From Giardia muris (Eukaryota > Fornicata > Diplomonadida > Hexamitidae): a stretch of DNA of 64,000 nucleotides. The position numbers and the translations under genes were made by a program. Each line of letters opens with the position of its first letter. The stretch's first letter is position 1. Below the pieces are notes generated by a model. That model saw only the letters and a program-made list of their open reading frames with translations. It had not been told where the DNA came from and did no database searches. The stretch covers positions 1,674,001-1,738,000 of the forward strand of contig CM016925.1 in the NCBI GenBank assembly GCA_006247105.1, given 5' to 3'. Below, in pieces: positions 10,901 to 18,374 of this stretch.

Positions 10901-11481
10901 TGGACGTAGTTTGCGTTGTGTAAGACTAGAAGGCCAAGAGTGACATGAATGATCACCTTATATAGGAAGGGTAGAGGCATCGGGGTACAGCACAGGCAGG
11001 AGCAATCCAGGAGGACCTGGAGGTCGCTAGGCTGATAGATCTGTTGTAATCGTTGAATCTTCAGCTGGTTGAGGTGTTCATTTCGGACTATCACCGTGGA
11101 GATCGGACCTTCGGCCAGGTCCATGACCATCAGAAGCTTATCCATCCGAGCCGACTGAACGACCTCGTGCAGCCGTAGAAGGCAAGGATGCCGGAACTTC
11201 TTCATGGTCTCGATCTCTTGATATGCTAGGTCCAGGTACGAGATAATGGAATTGGGTGGGGTCTTGTCATCGTCGTCGTCGTCGGAGAGGTCGTCGGGAA
11301 GCTCGCTGATGAAGAACTGCTTGGCAAGGTACCGTTTGGACATCACCTTGACCGCGTACTCCCTCCCAGTCTCCTTGTCGATGCAGTAGTACACGGAGCC
11401 GAAGGAGCCGCGCCCGATGCACTGTCCGAAGACGTAGCTACTGGCCGCGCCCGCGTCGACCCCGGGACGAGATGGCGGCAT
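4948..11481 (-). CDS. Giant fusion of a Ser/Thr-type protein kinase (N-terminus) and a histidine-kinase-like ATPase domain (C-terminus)
   Basis: The ATG at 11481 is chosen because the longer frame begins with TTG and an A-rich tract (ATCAAAA) directly precedes this ATG. Residues about 16-395 of 2177 are a eukaryotic protein kinase: Gly-rich loop GRGSFG (23-28), lysine in YAVKVM (K45), catalytic loop HADIKAAN (194-201, Ala in place of the HRD Arg) and DFS (214-216) in place of DFG. The essential Lys, Asp and Asn are present, so activity is possible. A Ser- and Asp-rich, mostly low-complexity middle follows, with a few helical blocks. The last 128 residues form a GHKL/Bergerat ATPase: N-box LLEVLVDFILNARQY (about 2068-2082), G1 box NDCGIGL (about 2103-2109), G2 box GYGTGL (about 2131-2136) and the closing NGGTRLILRIPLP. 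No convincing phospho-acceptor His helix or receiver domain was seen. Kinase-plus-histidine-kinase fusions are known in fungi and cyanobacteria, but those keep an H-box. The biological role is unknown. Confidence 0.8.
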   Translation of the reverse strand: MPPSRPGVDAGAASSYVFGQCIGRGSFGSVYYCIDKETGREYAVKVMSKRYLAKQFFISELPDDLSDDDDDDKTPPNSIISYLDLAYQEIETMKKFRHPCLLRLHEVVQSARMDKLLMVMDLAEGPISTVIVRNEHLNQLKIQRLQQIYQPSDLQVLLDCSCLCCTPMPLPFLYKVIIHVTLGLLVLHNANYVHADIKAANILRMSNGTFVLGDFSLTNHVRRTRAISAVVSSAYASPDNRGLTKENDIWAFGITLFMLLFGRHPASLCWHILLSQCNTQTTIPEGNEGVEGVEGIEGLNPGAGPGPVDFGTGLGPRQPTRKRLEHWSQALKMSPDAFQRVLNSQNSAGYQVIVRIVAGCLDLDYRSRLTVQQIYDIIVREYITISCFRIRNSATLHLLYTFYKIQADAILYGQISDEVMNGTKANCKGAQIRNNLWQAAADRRSFYDAHMQVTSNVLDPLTEMIIKKNFSLFFIDLLDNLNPCIVHSANLLISLSSLGRDGDIDLYLYWKAIRLFLLGLPRRRTFDSYWADLAYLIHNDLDYRRTLASRTLPELNLLSISSSFASSSSSSPSSGDTDEEKKDCLLGTISNCGALSGLLDKHLAPQDDNLELDEDTEFKFEQRGHYFVEALNIDFSQNFKFFLMHKALMRLHLSKMNHARISLTIKDSLQTLGTLDCSHSGNDHTITAFNTSMMSGASEETREGTVQKIYPQFARFGLPYTSFSMENSFPQAGSDLIGQDIPDVKDYESALLSRDAFGAKQIDRGDLLATCPVSGPELKDHPQDLNDSNQLEGDALIQTYMQSFIPIPRGPGEQEAAAVARIRLEDTISGLHSEEVDATTPFFDENTVGSVFTSTERAISADLLDLDGKNDANTIMGLGSFSVTETRLKKSMLAALVESKKSTPMSKTQTNRKIESDSSSYYSDIVDLEGSDAYSSALDSTTSTSSEGGSSSVLDSDASDSIVDIDNFVDDSSTDTSDDPRNFISVGRTGHVSPLRRRVSGFSESLSTLNENSTENTGSYPSFGNLSHGHLLPIRGSLKTGVHSGDFSATSERIVTSIPESSDGQFVPMIFDEHSSSSPPMQLHLNSFTDEGSVEENAIMPLGTSTEMPIGLTDDVNNVVHAAIPLAEQHYILFIVRSVVFTFRITEYFLKRFGHPILQNREFLTLSLAIRKDITVLIQEGMEEQLRREKKENDGVDWPTQGAQQGKVEPYKDLQRHTWSIVQLFTQWLNVFHKVLREHLCLHHVGPTILSHTLDSMLTVTVYNYQEFIAAHHESRSGSLSQLSDSYTLNASFSYSEAQNDCDPPSPSLLPNLSSLQELRQSAPKGGVMGRVPLATSGHHERLTSGSSNPCIDDLHDLGIQILEPGVENTLSSNAAAPDCPRSSQTSPTPVHVPMSPEQCFRLSHLGIKPEKTLPVSRTQSLDRLTVYEPLRASIRNKFDEIKERITALSGKLLAASAPVTSEPPISCDYTISFTVSAGPRDTMHPFLQSPSPFLNNGPSSDSTDSIDMTLHRSSSSELPVLRSPRSLSTRRSSSNPTAALHTSSVIVSSDNETEETSMALSSSQDVNSCLSFRAADRLSDDKMMKVDSPSTSQQQTPQSHLQNLPNSLQFHIRITRFLLFGIHPFMKMTLDSLSARLQQGELGLNPNKGWVILSADDVSKYLLFVGISVNRRCVVTKGQLHPQVRLYCNEKVIIEPRLLPYQIYAGMATIDISEAVALRRCIHDVWVNVGLDAAERSPLVGIRHNTKERQVYIFRRSTNGSVRVPPDGSLPLKQSSIQDTASISGRIGLNLVRAFETLSQQSEEQMATRLGGLDKSPDAMDVVTVHKYRRNVSTGDFFTVLYAKAPTPVPSAFAFVDLTDNYDYVSHWAAETSNMEQPIALMDEVSQQPGTTDLPWRSYVPPSDPEGTVGDEPYAHSFDAPAFGVSAWRFSMALRRRESISAANMSQLFLGTAGRGRGVSGLFSADVSLSRDDDSLADYCITGPASPHDGQHSFFFQSRSDASDWVNFPGITPIDQEHLRLARGVYNVLETATMNEDPTLQSLCVAPNVYVNRMNFEDHIFVPVPLLEVLVDFILNARQYSQPSVIRAALFNCQNSLYLIINDCGIGLPKQCWDHPFFRISSDFTDLTKGYGTGLAKAVMVTKAYGGTVNVSTCHNGGTRLILRIPLPNETVFTDV
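4951..5334 (-). other. HATPase_c (Bergerat-fold) domain within the giant kinase
   Basis: This marks the C-terminal ATPase domain. All four family landmarks occur in the right order and spacing: the N-box with ILNARQY, where the Mg-binding Asn is kept and the upstream Asn is Asp; the DCGIG box; the GYGTGLAKA lid box; and the final GGT followed by alternating hydrophobics. The domain resembles sensor histidine kinases and the mitochondrial PDK/BCKDK kinases more than Hsp90, MutL or topoisomerase members, because it ends right after the GGT strand. Confidence 0.8.
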
Positions 11482-11603
11482 TTTTGATGTTCTTCTCCTT
11501 TCCCTCTTCAAAGGTGATAAGAGGCCCTCTCAACGCGCGCCGCCTCGCAACCGAGGCAGGGACTGAGTCGAAGCGAGCCAGCTCCTCTCTTACTCCCCTC
11601 CGA

Positions 11604-11609
11604 TTTACT
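11604..11609 (-). terminator. AGTAAA poly(A) signal overlapping the histone H3 stop codon
   Basis: On the minus strand the H3 gene ends AAG-TAA-A, so the Giardia-type poly(A) signal AGTAAA is formed by the last Lys codon, the stop codon and one further base. The signal consensus AGTRAA is established for Giardia; its use here is inferred. Confidence 0.6.
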
Positions 11610-12045
11610 TCGACTTCTTGTACTCGGGTTCAACGCGCTTCCCGATCCGTGTCGCAAGCTCCATATCCGGCTTCATGATCGTGACTCGTTTCGCATGCTC
11701 GGCGCAGAGCTGAGTGTCGACGAAGAGGGAGATGACATAGTTCTCCGCCGACTCCTGCAGAGCCTCAACCGCCGCCGCCTGGAAGCGGATGTCGGATTTC
11801 GACAACCCCGAGGTGACAATGTCACGGACCAGCTTCGAGAAGGGCAGCTTGCGGATCAGTAGCTCGGTGGACTTCTGGTACTTCTTGATCTCCTTGACGG
11901 CAACCATACCCTGCTTCTTGCGCCCTGCCTTCTTGATTCCGCTCGCCGACGACGCCGTCTTACGGGCGGCCTTGCGGGCGATCGTCTTGCGCGGCGCCTT
12001 CGTCGCGCTCGTCGTCTTCCTTGCCGTGTGCTTTGTGCGTGCCAT
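11605..12045 (-). CDS. Histone H3, Giardia type
   Basis: The 146-residue product is a core histone H3. The N-terminal tail reads [11 protein letters not shown], so the K4 and K9 contexts are recognisable, and the globular domain has the family blocks [32 protein letters not shown] and [10 protein letters not shown]. It is longer than the usual 135 residues, with extra residues in the tail/alpha-N region and a degenerate C-terminal end ([12 protein letters not shown]). Those features match the histone H3 I know from Giardia. It packages nuclear DNA as part of the nucleosome. The gene has no intron. A histone promoter motif lies about 40-50 bases upstream, and an A-rich initiator (CAGAAAA) abuts the ATG, consistent with replication-linked expression. 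Confidence 0.97.
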   Translation of the reverse strand: MARTKHTARKTTSATKAPRKTIARKAARKTASSASGIKKAGRKKQGMVAVKEIKKYQKSTELLIRKLPFSKLVRDIVTSGLSKSDIRFQAAAVEALQESAENYVISLFVDTQLCAEHAKRVTIMKPDMELATRIGKRVEPEYKKSK

Positions 12046-12082
12046 TTTTCTGTTTCCCCTTCATTCCTTAATACTTCGAACG

Positions 12083-12097
12083 ACCAAATCTGCGCCC
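12083..12097 (-). promoter_or_regulatory. Histone-promoter motif (him) upstream of histone H3
   Basis: The minus strand reads GGGCGCAGATTTGGT, which fits the motif GRGCGCAGATTTVGG at 14 of 15 positions. As I recall, that motif was reported in the core-histone promoters of G. intestinalis. It ends 37 bases before the H3 start codon, in the expected position and orientation. It probably coordinates histone transcription. Confidence 0.75.
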
Positions 12098-12133
12098 CCC
12101 GCGGACCCTCAGGGAGAAACGCGGGAGACACGC

Positions 12134-15100
12134 TCATCTCTCAAGGATTTGGCGCGCATGATGCTGGATGGTCTCCAGGTTCACGATTTGAGCAAGCGGG
12201 TCGGCCACCATGTTATTCAAGGCACGTGCACGGGCGACAAGGGCTAAACCGTAATGCCCAAGAACTCGACTTAGATACAGGAGCGAACACCGTCCTAAGT
12301 CTGGGATTGGAAGCGCTTCCATAAGATTCTGAGTATTCATGCCCCCAGGTGGCAATGCCTCATAAGGAGCTAAGACCTTCCATACCAAGTCGATCCCGCT
12401 AAGGATGTTCGCGAGGACGACATTCTCCCGTATCGCGGGCCCTCCCGGAGCGAACAAAGTCTCGACGAAATACCTAGCGATATGGTCGTATGGATTCCGG
12501 ACGTCATACTCCCTGTAGTTGCTCGTGACGATGAGCGCTAGGACGGCAAGAGGTATCGTGTAGTCCCCGGGTTGAAGGGTATGCTCCGTCGAGGCACACA
12601 TCCCAAGGATGAAACGAAGAACTTGAGCGGCACGAATTACGGAATTTGCTGCCAACACATCCTCATCTCCCATCCCACTCGCTCGTAGAAGGCCGGGTCC
12701 CCCAGGAGACTCCGCGATCAACTGCGTTTCCGTATAACTGAAGCCTCCAAGCTTCCCAGTGAGCGCCCCAATCCATTGGTTCGCTAGCTCGGCACGGCAA
12801 TTGGCGTTCATCTGGTTCGACAGGAGCATGTAAACGGCCATATCGCAGAACTTCAAGGGATTGATGACCTTCGTACGCATGACACTCATCGAGAGGAGCC
12901 CTTCCGTATCCAGCTCTGCAGCATACTTCTCTCGCCCATCATCTGGTAATCGACGAACCCGCTGCAATAACAAGAGCTGGACTGAGGCTGCCGTCAATGC
13001 ATCCTTGATTGCCTTCAGGAGATGCTGTGGAGTTGCTTGAAGATCCTCAATACCCTCAGGGTTTGCATACACGGGGTAGACTTTATCCTGCATATTGATC
13101 GTCGGTCCCGTCGTGGTAGATCCAATCCGATTTGTGGTAAGAGAGGTAGCAGTCCCAATCCCAATGCTAGGACCAGCACTAGAGCCTTGCAAACCATAGG
13201 CGCTACCCCGGGCGTCCGCTAACAGGGCGTACTCCAGGCGTGCCGAAGCCTCATTGAGCAAGTCGATCCTCTCTTCGAGGGTTAGGAAGTCGTTCCGGAC
13301 CGTCCCATTGTAGATCGATGGAAAGAGAGCAGGCTGCTTCTGCGCCGTAGCACGTCGATAGAGGATGGTGCTTGCCTCGAGTTGTCGCTTGCGCCGTTCA
13401 AGAAAGCGAGCATGAAGCATGTAGTCATGAGCGTGGAGAAACTCCTCAATGAAGGGGGATGAGATCAGGACGAGAGCTTGCTCGGCACGCGTCTGGACCG
13501 TCTTGAGGACAAAAATGACGTCTCCCGTCGCCCCATAGGTGGCCGTGTGAGTAGGCGCCCCATCCCGGAGTGCCTTCAATAGGCACGCGCACGTATAATA
13601 GTAAAAGTACAGAAAGGCATAGAGCTGGTACTGCCAGACACGTGACAAGGAATGCCTTACCGCGCTTTCAATAACAGCGAGCACAAGCCCATGTGCAGAA
13701 CCCGCCCCCGCTCCAACTCCTGAGGCGGTGACCCCAGTACCGGTTCGTTGTTGAGCGGCTACCAATTGATCCTCGATCCCTGCAAGTAGATATCCATCTA
13801 GAACAAGGTCCAAAGCCCGCGAATAAACGCGACAGACCTTCAAAATGGCGAGTCGGAAGACATCAGAGTCGAGTCCTGCAAGAATCGACTCCTTCTGAAG
13901 GATCTGTGAGAACCCGTTCTCGATCACGAACGGGAAGCAAACAGACCCGTCACGCAACCCCTCACGAACCTCGCGGAAGCGTTCGATGAGTTGTGTACTT
14001 GCAGGTGGAAGGCTGATCGATCGATAATACCCGAAGGCTTGATCCCTATTCGTCAGGAGCGCCTGCTCAAGGGTCTGGGAGAGCGTCTTCGCAGTATTGG
14101 AGAAGAGTTGCCCGCTAAGAGCCGCAGATTGGGTCCCAGTGTGTCCAGGATGTCCGGAGTGCGCATGTATCAATGCTAACTGGCTCAATTGATCCTTATT
14201 CTCGGTGAGAAACGCATCGCAGATCTTGACTTCTTCCGCAGTTGTGCTACGGAGGAGGAGAAGTACGGCTGATGCATATTGATCAAGTGATCGCAGTGTC
14301 ACTATGACAGGCTCGACGGGATCGATGGCCTGAGGGACGGCAAGCATCCGACTAAGAGCCTCCCGGATCTGCTTTGTTCGTAACTCGGGAGGAAGAGTTC
14401 GAGTCCCCTCAAGCTGGCGAAGGACGGAGAGGCGCGTACTGTAGACGTTGAAAAGATCAGGACACTCCATCTGAAGCTGGTCCATGAAGTTTGCCCCTAT
14501 AGCCTTTCGGATCGTCGTGGCACAAAGAAGACTTCCTCGTGCGGCAGGGACCATCTCTCCAACCGACAGGACGCGAAGAACCTCGTCGATCATCACCTTT
14601 GCGTCCGGCTCGAAGAAGCCCGCAACCGTCAGAAGCTCGCAATATTGCCCAGCAGGCTCGGTTGTCTTCGTCCCACTCCCCCCACGTCCTCCTTGGAACA
14701 GAATGGGCTTTCCGTGCTCGCGTGCAAAGCGGTTAAAGACGCCACCCGTGTAGACCAGATGTGCGGGCTGAAGAGCTAACGAGAGGAAACGAACTGTTTG
14801 CTGGATGTTCCAAATACATTGATAGACGACTCCGAAAGACTCGCTGGGGTTAACTGACGCATCATACGCCGCGATCTCTCCCGCATGCGCTCCAATGAAG
14901 GCATGTAACGCTCGCAGTCGGTCCGCCACATGGGCCAAGTCCTCGCTGGACCAGATGAGGGACGTGACAGTCGCGGCGCCCGCCCCCGAAGAAAGCCCTG
15001 CCGTGGCTCCAAGAAGCGAGGCTGCCGTGGAACGTGTCTGGAAGTGTGAGACAGAGACTGCCCGAGCCTTTGGAGCTGGCTTTGAGGACGATCGTGTAGT

Positions 15101-17116
15101 TGTCCGCCCTGCATCATCAACGGGGAGCCTCTGAAGAAAGGCGAAGGCACGACTCTGCGGTCTTTTGGAGCCACCTTTCTCGGGCTCGGGTCCAGTGCCT
15201 CCAGAAGACACCCCACGCCAATAAGGGTAAACTGAGAGGTAGGAGAGAACCCGGGCGACATATCGCCGCAGTGCTATGTGCTGCGTACAACTCGGAGCCT
15301 TCATACCCTGGAAGAAAAGTGCCGCGCACTCTTGAGCCGTCGGAAGCCCCGTCGAAAGGACACTCTCAACGGCGGCATGAAGAAGCATACACTGGTATTC
15401 GGTAATATCGAAGGTCTCGCGAAAACGAGCGAGCTCAGCGGGTCGAGCAATGAGTTGTCCTACCCGGTGGGCTGGTGCCAGTACACGGTACGAGACAATC
15501 GCAGCTGTCGTCACCACGACTATCGTCCGTGGTCCTCGGATATACTGGTAGAGTGGTGGGCTTGCGCTAAGGCAGTCTGCAAGAATGAGTGGGGCTGTAT
15601 CTGAGGGGGTATACTCAGCAACCTCGACGACCTGCGCGTCTGGCTGCTCCCGAGGAAGCAGATCTACGAGCTCCTGGACAAGGGTACGTGGGGCTCGAGT
15701 CTGTGGTGCTAGTTCCTGGGCGGCTCCGTATACCCGGGTGCGTGTACCAAGCTCGTCATAGAAGCTCGCGAGCAAGACGCCACGAGAGGAGTAAAAGGAC
15801 GCGCAACGCCCTCCTTGCGTCGTGCGAGCAACCTCAAGGGGTCGGCGACAGTCCCGATAAGCGAGGCGAGCCTTCGCCAAGCTCACCTTATCAAGGCTCG
15901 TCCCGTTGGCTCCACCACTCCGGCCCGTGGCGACAAAGTCTCGGATGAGCTCGGGCTCCATCTGTAAGCTCTCGCGCAGGGGCAGGGCGGTCGAGAGTCC
16001 GAAATAGACAAGATAGCCGTTCTCAAGCATCGCTTGTAGGCAGAGCGAGGCACTTTCTCGACGGGTGATGGGGCTGATCTGAACGATTCGAGTCTCCTCA
16101 GGTAGGAGTCCCTTAAGGTCAGTAGCGAGGCTAGTATAAGGCTTCAACCTCTGAAAGCTGTGGACGCAGCTCCCATCCAGGAGGTGCGGTGAAATCCGGT
16201 CATCTTCATGCAGAGTATACAGAAGTCCCCGCGTCTCGTCGTACACGCACTGCTTGATCGGTCGCTGCGCAACCAGCGACCCGATGAAGGGGACGGACGA
16301 AAGTATCGGGATTGAGGTGCGGTCTATGAGGCGAGCATGTCCGAGAGCTGCATTCCCAAGTGCTCTCTGCTCAGTGCTCCGAAATGTCGCCAACAGTCCG
16401 TCGGTTAGTGTGCTTCCCGCGTCTGTGGTATAAATAAGCTCCAGAAGTGCCCCGTTCGTGAGTCCCGCGAACAGGCGCCCGGTATCCGTTGTGACGAGCT
16501 GGGTGACAGTCGCACCAGAGGGTAGTGCCGCAGAAAGCCCCGTCTCACTGAGGACGAAGCGGGAGGAAGAGGCGTTCCGTCCGGAGGTTGGAGGCCAGGC
16601 ATGCGCTTGCCGAGCCGTGGCTCCGGATGCACGGACCGTGGCATCGACGACGGTATTATCCAGCGTCGCTGACTGCTGGGGGTAGATGAAGGCATACAGG
16701 GTAACGGCCCCAGTGGTCGCGACCGCAAGTAGGTACCGGGCGTTAGCGGAGAAGGCCCCGACAGCCGGCACGAATGCTGCGCAGTATTGGACGGTCTCGG
16801 GCATCTCTAACCGAACGATCCGTCCTGAGCCCTCGAACTCAAGGAGGGCAAGGTCTCGATCGATTGCCACCCAGACGTATCCTATGTCGCGGAGAAATCC
16901 CATGCGCACCTGGTCACCCGCCAGCTTCGTCCGCTCCACGAGGGCCGGAGGAAGCTCGAAAACGTGCTGTTTCTCAAAGACCTGCTCGGCAGAGCCGGCC
17001 CCGAGGAGCGTCCCCGTCAGCTTCGTCCCAACGATATCCAGGTCTGGAATGAGCGTGTCGCGCTCGTAGATCTCCTTACAGGCGTGTAGTAGGTCGATTG
17101 TCTGAGATGCTGACAT
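12134..17116 (-). CDS. Nup155/Nup170-like nucleoporin
   Basis: The 1660-residue protein has the layout of inner-ring nucleoporin Nup155: an N-terminal beta-propeller of about 500 residues and a long helical solenoid. The start of the propeller carries the family signature, with FELPPALVERTK (about residues 52-63) followed by IGYVWVAIDRDLALLEFEG, which mirrors the FPLPxxLxEK and AWLTIDNxIxLWNY segments of Nup155. Low-complexity Gly/Ala/Thr inserts (near 180-200, 640-720 and 1140-1170) break the solenoid, and length is slightly above the usual 1300-1500. In other eukaryotes Nup155 links membrane and scaffold nucleoporins of the nuclear pore. Its ATG is 19 bp from the divergent start of the next gene. 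Nup155 is much the best match, but the divergence is high. Confidence 0.72.
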   Translation of the reverse strand: MSASQTIDLLHACKEIYERDTLIPDLDIVGTKLTGTLLGAGSAEQVFEKQHVFELPPALVERTKLAGDQVRMGFLRDIGYVWVAIDRDLALLEFEGSGRIVRLEMPETVQYCAAFVPAVGAFSANARYLLAVATTGAVTLYAFIYPQQSATLDNTVVDATVRASGATARQAHAWPPTSGRNASSSRFVLSETGLSAALPSGATVTQLVTTDTGRLFAGLTNGALLELIYTTDAGSTLTDGLLATFRSTEQRALGNAALGHARLIDRTSIPILSSVPFIGSLVAQRPIKQCVYDETRGLLYTLHEDDRISPHLLDGSCVHSFQRLKPYTSLATDLKGLLPEETRIVQISPITRRESASLCLQAMLENGYLVYFGLSTALPLRESLQMEPELIRDFVATGRSGGANGTSLDKVSLAKARLAYRDCRRPLEVARTTQGGRCASFYSSRGVLLASFYDELGTRTRVYGAAQELAPQTRAPRTLVQELVDLLPREQPDAQVVEVAEYTPSDTAPLILADCLSASPPLYQYIRGPRTIVVVTTAAIVSYRVLAPAHRVGQLIARPAELARFRETFDITEYQCMLLHAAVESVLSTGLPTAQECAALFFQGMKAPSCTQHIALRRYVARVLSYLSVYPYWRGVSSGGTGPEPEKGGSKRPQSRAFAFLQRLPVDDAGRTTTRSSSKPAPKARAVSVSHFQTRSTAASLLGATAGLSSGAGAATVTSLIWSSEDLAHVADRLRALHAFIGAHAGEIAAYDASVNPSESFGVVYQCIWNIQQTVRFLSLALQPAHLVYTGGVFNRFAREHGKPILFQGGRGGSGTKTTEPAGQYCELLTVAGFFEPDAKVMIDEVLRVLSVGEMVPAARGSLLCATTIRKAIGANFMDQLQMECPDLFNVYSTRLSVLRQLEGTRTLPPELRTKQIREALSRMLAVPQAIDPVEPVIVTLRSLDQYASAVLLLLRSTTAEEVKICDAFLTENKDQLSQLALIHAHSGHPGHTGTQSAALSGQLFSNTAKTLSQTLEQALLTNRDQAFGYYRSISLPPASTQLIERFREVREGLRDGSVCFPFVIENGFSQILQKESILAGLDSDVFRLAILKVCRVYSRALDLVLDGYLLAGIEDQLVAAQQRTGTGVTASGVGAGAGSAHGLVLAVIESAVRHSLSRVWQYQLYAFLYFYYYTCACLLKALRDGAPTHTATYGATGDVIFVLKTVQTRAEQALVLISSPFIEEFLHAHDYMLHARFLERRKRQLEASTILYRRATAQKQPALFPSIYNGTVRNDFLTLEERIDLLNEASARLEYALLADARGSAYGLQGSSAGPSIGIGTATSLTTNRIGSTTTGPTINMQDKVYPVYANPEGIEDLQATPQHLLKAIKDALTAASVQLLLLQRVRRLPDDGREKYAAELDTEGLLSMSVMRTKVINPLKFCDMAVYMLLSNQMNANCRAELANQWIGALTGKLGGFSYTETQLIAESPGGPGLLRASGMGDEDVLAANSVIRAAQVLRFILGMCASTEHTLQPGDYTIPLAVLALIVTSNYREYDVRNPYDHIARYFVETLFAPGGPAIRENVVLANILSGIDLVWKVLAPYEALPPGGMNTQNLMEALPIPDLGRCSLLYLSRVLGHYGLALVARARALNNMVADPLAQIVNLETIQHHARQILER

Positions 17117-17135
17117 CGCAATTTTTGTGTCAGGG
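17117..17135. promoter_or_regulatory. 19-bp divergent promoter spacer
   Basis: This spacer separates the Nup155-like ATG (minus) from the ATG at 17136 (plus). It contains CAATTTTTG, an AT-rich core readable in either direction as an initiator. The function is inferred from position alone. Confidence 0.45.
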
Positions 17136-17687
17136 ATGAGCGTTCAAAACCCTCTTCGCGCCTATGTCCGTCGGCTGGCCGCCACCCCCCTTGGAATCTA
17201 CAAGACCGAGGACGCGATAGTCTCCTCACTGTCATCCACAGACCCTGGCGAGAGCCTTCGGGTTCTCACAAACCAATTGAGAGCATATTTACCAGACCAT
17301 TCAAAGCCGCAGACTCCTCAGCCATTGGGGCGAGCAGGAAACGATTCGGACCCGACCTCGATCTTATCCTCGCAGATCTGGAACGGGATAGCACTAATTG
17401 ATAAGATTCTGCAGGATATCGAGGCCAATCGTGACGGGTTAGCTGAATCGAGGTCGGTACATAATTCCATTGGGACGAGTGATTCCTTTGACACGTCTCT
17501 GAGCACCCACGTTAATCCAAGAGCCTCCCGTCTTAATGAGATCGGTCAAATGATTCAACAAGCTATGGATGCTAGTCAAGAGCTCATTGACGACTCCGAC
17601 CTGATGGACGCGTACGCGCGTTCTAGACAGCTCGGTTCTCTGGTGCGGCGCTACAAAAACTTAGAATCTGAGTCTTCTCACGGATGA
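17136..17687 (+). CDS. Hypothetical helical protein upstream of, and overlapping, a Qb-SNARE
   Basis: The 183-residue product is not recognised. It has no signal peptide or membrane segment; residues about 60-80 and 105-130 are polar and Ser-rich, and the rest looks helical, notably residues 85-100 and 130-180. The longer frame begins with GTG at 17127, so the ATG at 17136 is used. Its TGA overlaps the ATG of the SNARE gene as ATGA. The overlap might hint at a shared transcript or at a role in membrane traffic, but that is only a guess from location. Confidence 0.6.
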   Translation: MSVQNPLRAYVRRLAATPLGIYKTEDAIVSSLSSTDPGESLRVLTNQLRAYLPDHSKPQTPQPLGRAGNDSDPTSILSSQIWNGIALIDKILQDIEANRDGLAESRSVHNSIGTSDSFDTSLSTHVNPRASRLNEIGQMIQQAMDASQELIDDSDLMDAYARSRQLGSLVRRYKNLESESSHG

Positions 17688-18331
17688 CGCTTGCAGATGC
17701 CTACATCTCCGAGATGCAGACGCTCATTGGAGAGACTCAGGCGCTCCTCAGAAAGGCGGAGACGGCAGACCCCTTCAGTCGAGATGATGTCACTGCTGAA
17801 GCGAAGGAAAAGCTTCGCTCAGCTTGGACCATTTATGCGAAGCTTGGGACGCAGCTCACGCACCTTGGTGATACCTCAGCAGCCAAGAGTTATAGAGAGG
17901 TCCAACGAGGCCTCAAGGAGACGCTGGATGGGCTTGAGGAGGAGATCCGTGGTGCACGCGTCATGGAGAAGACTACAGGGTACACCCCTCAACGGCACCT
18001 TGCCGTCTCGAGGAGCTACGAGGCCGAGCGCGCGTGCATGGATAGTGCCGAGCGTTCCCTCGATGTTGCTTATGCTCAAGCTCATGCCGCGGCCCACACT
18101 AGCCTCGATACTCTTGCCCTGTTGCAGGGGCAAGAGGAGACGATCGAACACGCCGCCCGCGGTGCCAACAAGACGGGGGAGGCGCTCCGAAGTGGACGGT
18201 TGACTAGCCAAAGGATTCGAATACGAGCAGATAAGCATCGCTTCCTAATGAACCTTCTACTTGGCCTGGATGGCTCGCTTCTGGCCATCGGAATGATCGT
18301 CCGGCTCGTCTTACGCTTCATCAAGAAGTGA
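17684..18331 (+). CDS. Qb-SNARE, Vti1/Gos1/Bos1-like
   Basis: The 215-residue protein has SNARE architecture: an N-terminal helical bundle (about residues 1-95), a linker, a SNARE helix (about 125-185) and a C-terminal membrane anchor (about 188-212) ending in a short basic tail. The SNARE helix contains LLQGQEETIEHAARG, which lines up with the GQRExL segment around the zero layer of Vti1-type Qb-SNAREs; Q150 is the likely zero-layer residue. Such proteins sit in four-helix complexes that fuse vesicles with Golgi, endosomal or vacuolar membranes. Which Giardia compartment it serves cannot be told. Its ATG overlaps the stop of the previous gene by four bases. Confidence 0.7.
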   Translation: MTLADAYISEMQTLIGETQALLRKAETADPFSRDDVTAEAKEKLRSAWTIYAKLGTQLTHLGDTSAAKSYREVQRGLKETLDGLEEEIRGARVMEKTTGYTPQRHLAVSRSYEAERACMDSAERSLDVAYAQAHAAAHTSLDTLALLQGQEETIEHAARGANKTGEALRSGRLTSQRIRIRADKHRFLMNLLLGLDGSLLAIGMIVRLVLRFIKK

Positions 18332-18374
18332 TGGACGTCGATTCTTGTGACCATCGGGTGTAAACAAAACTGAG

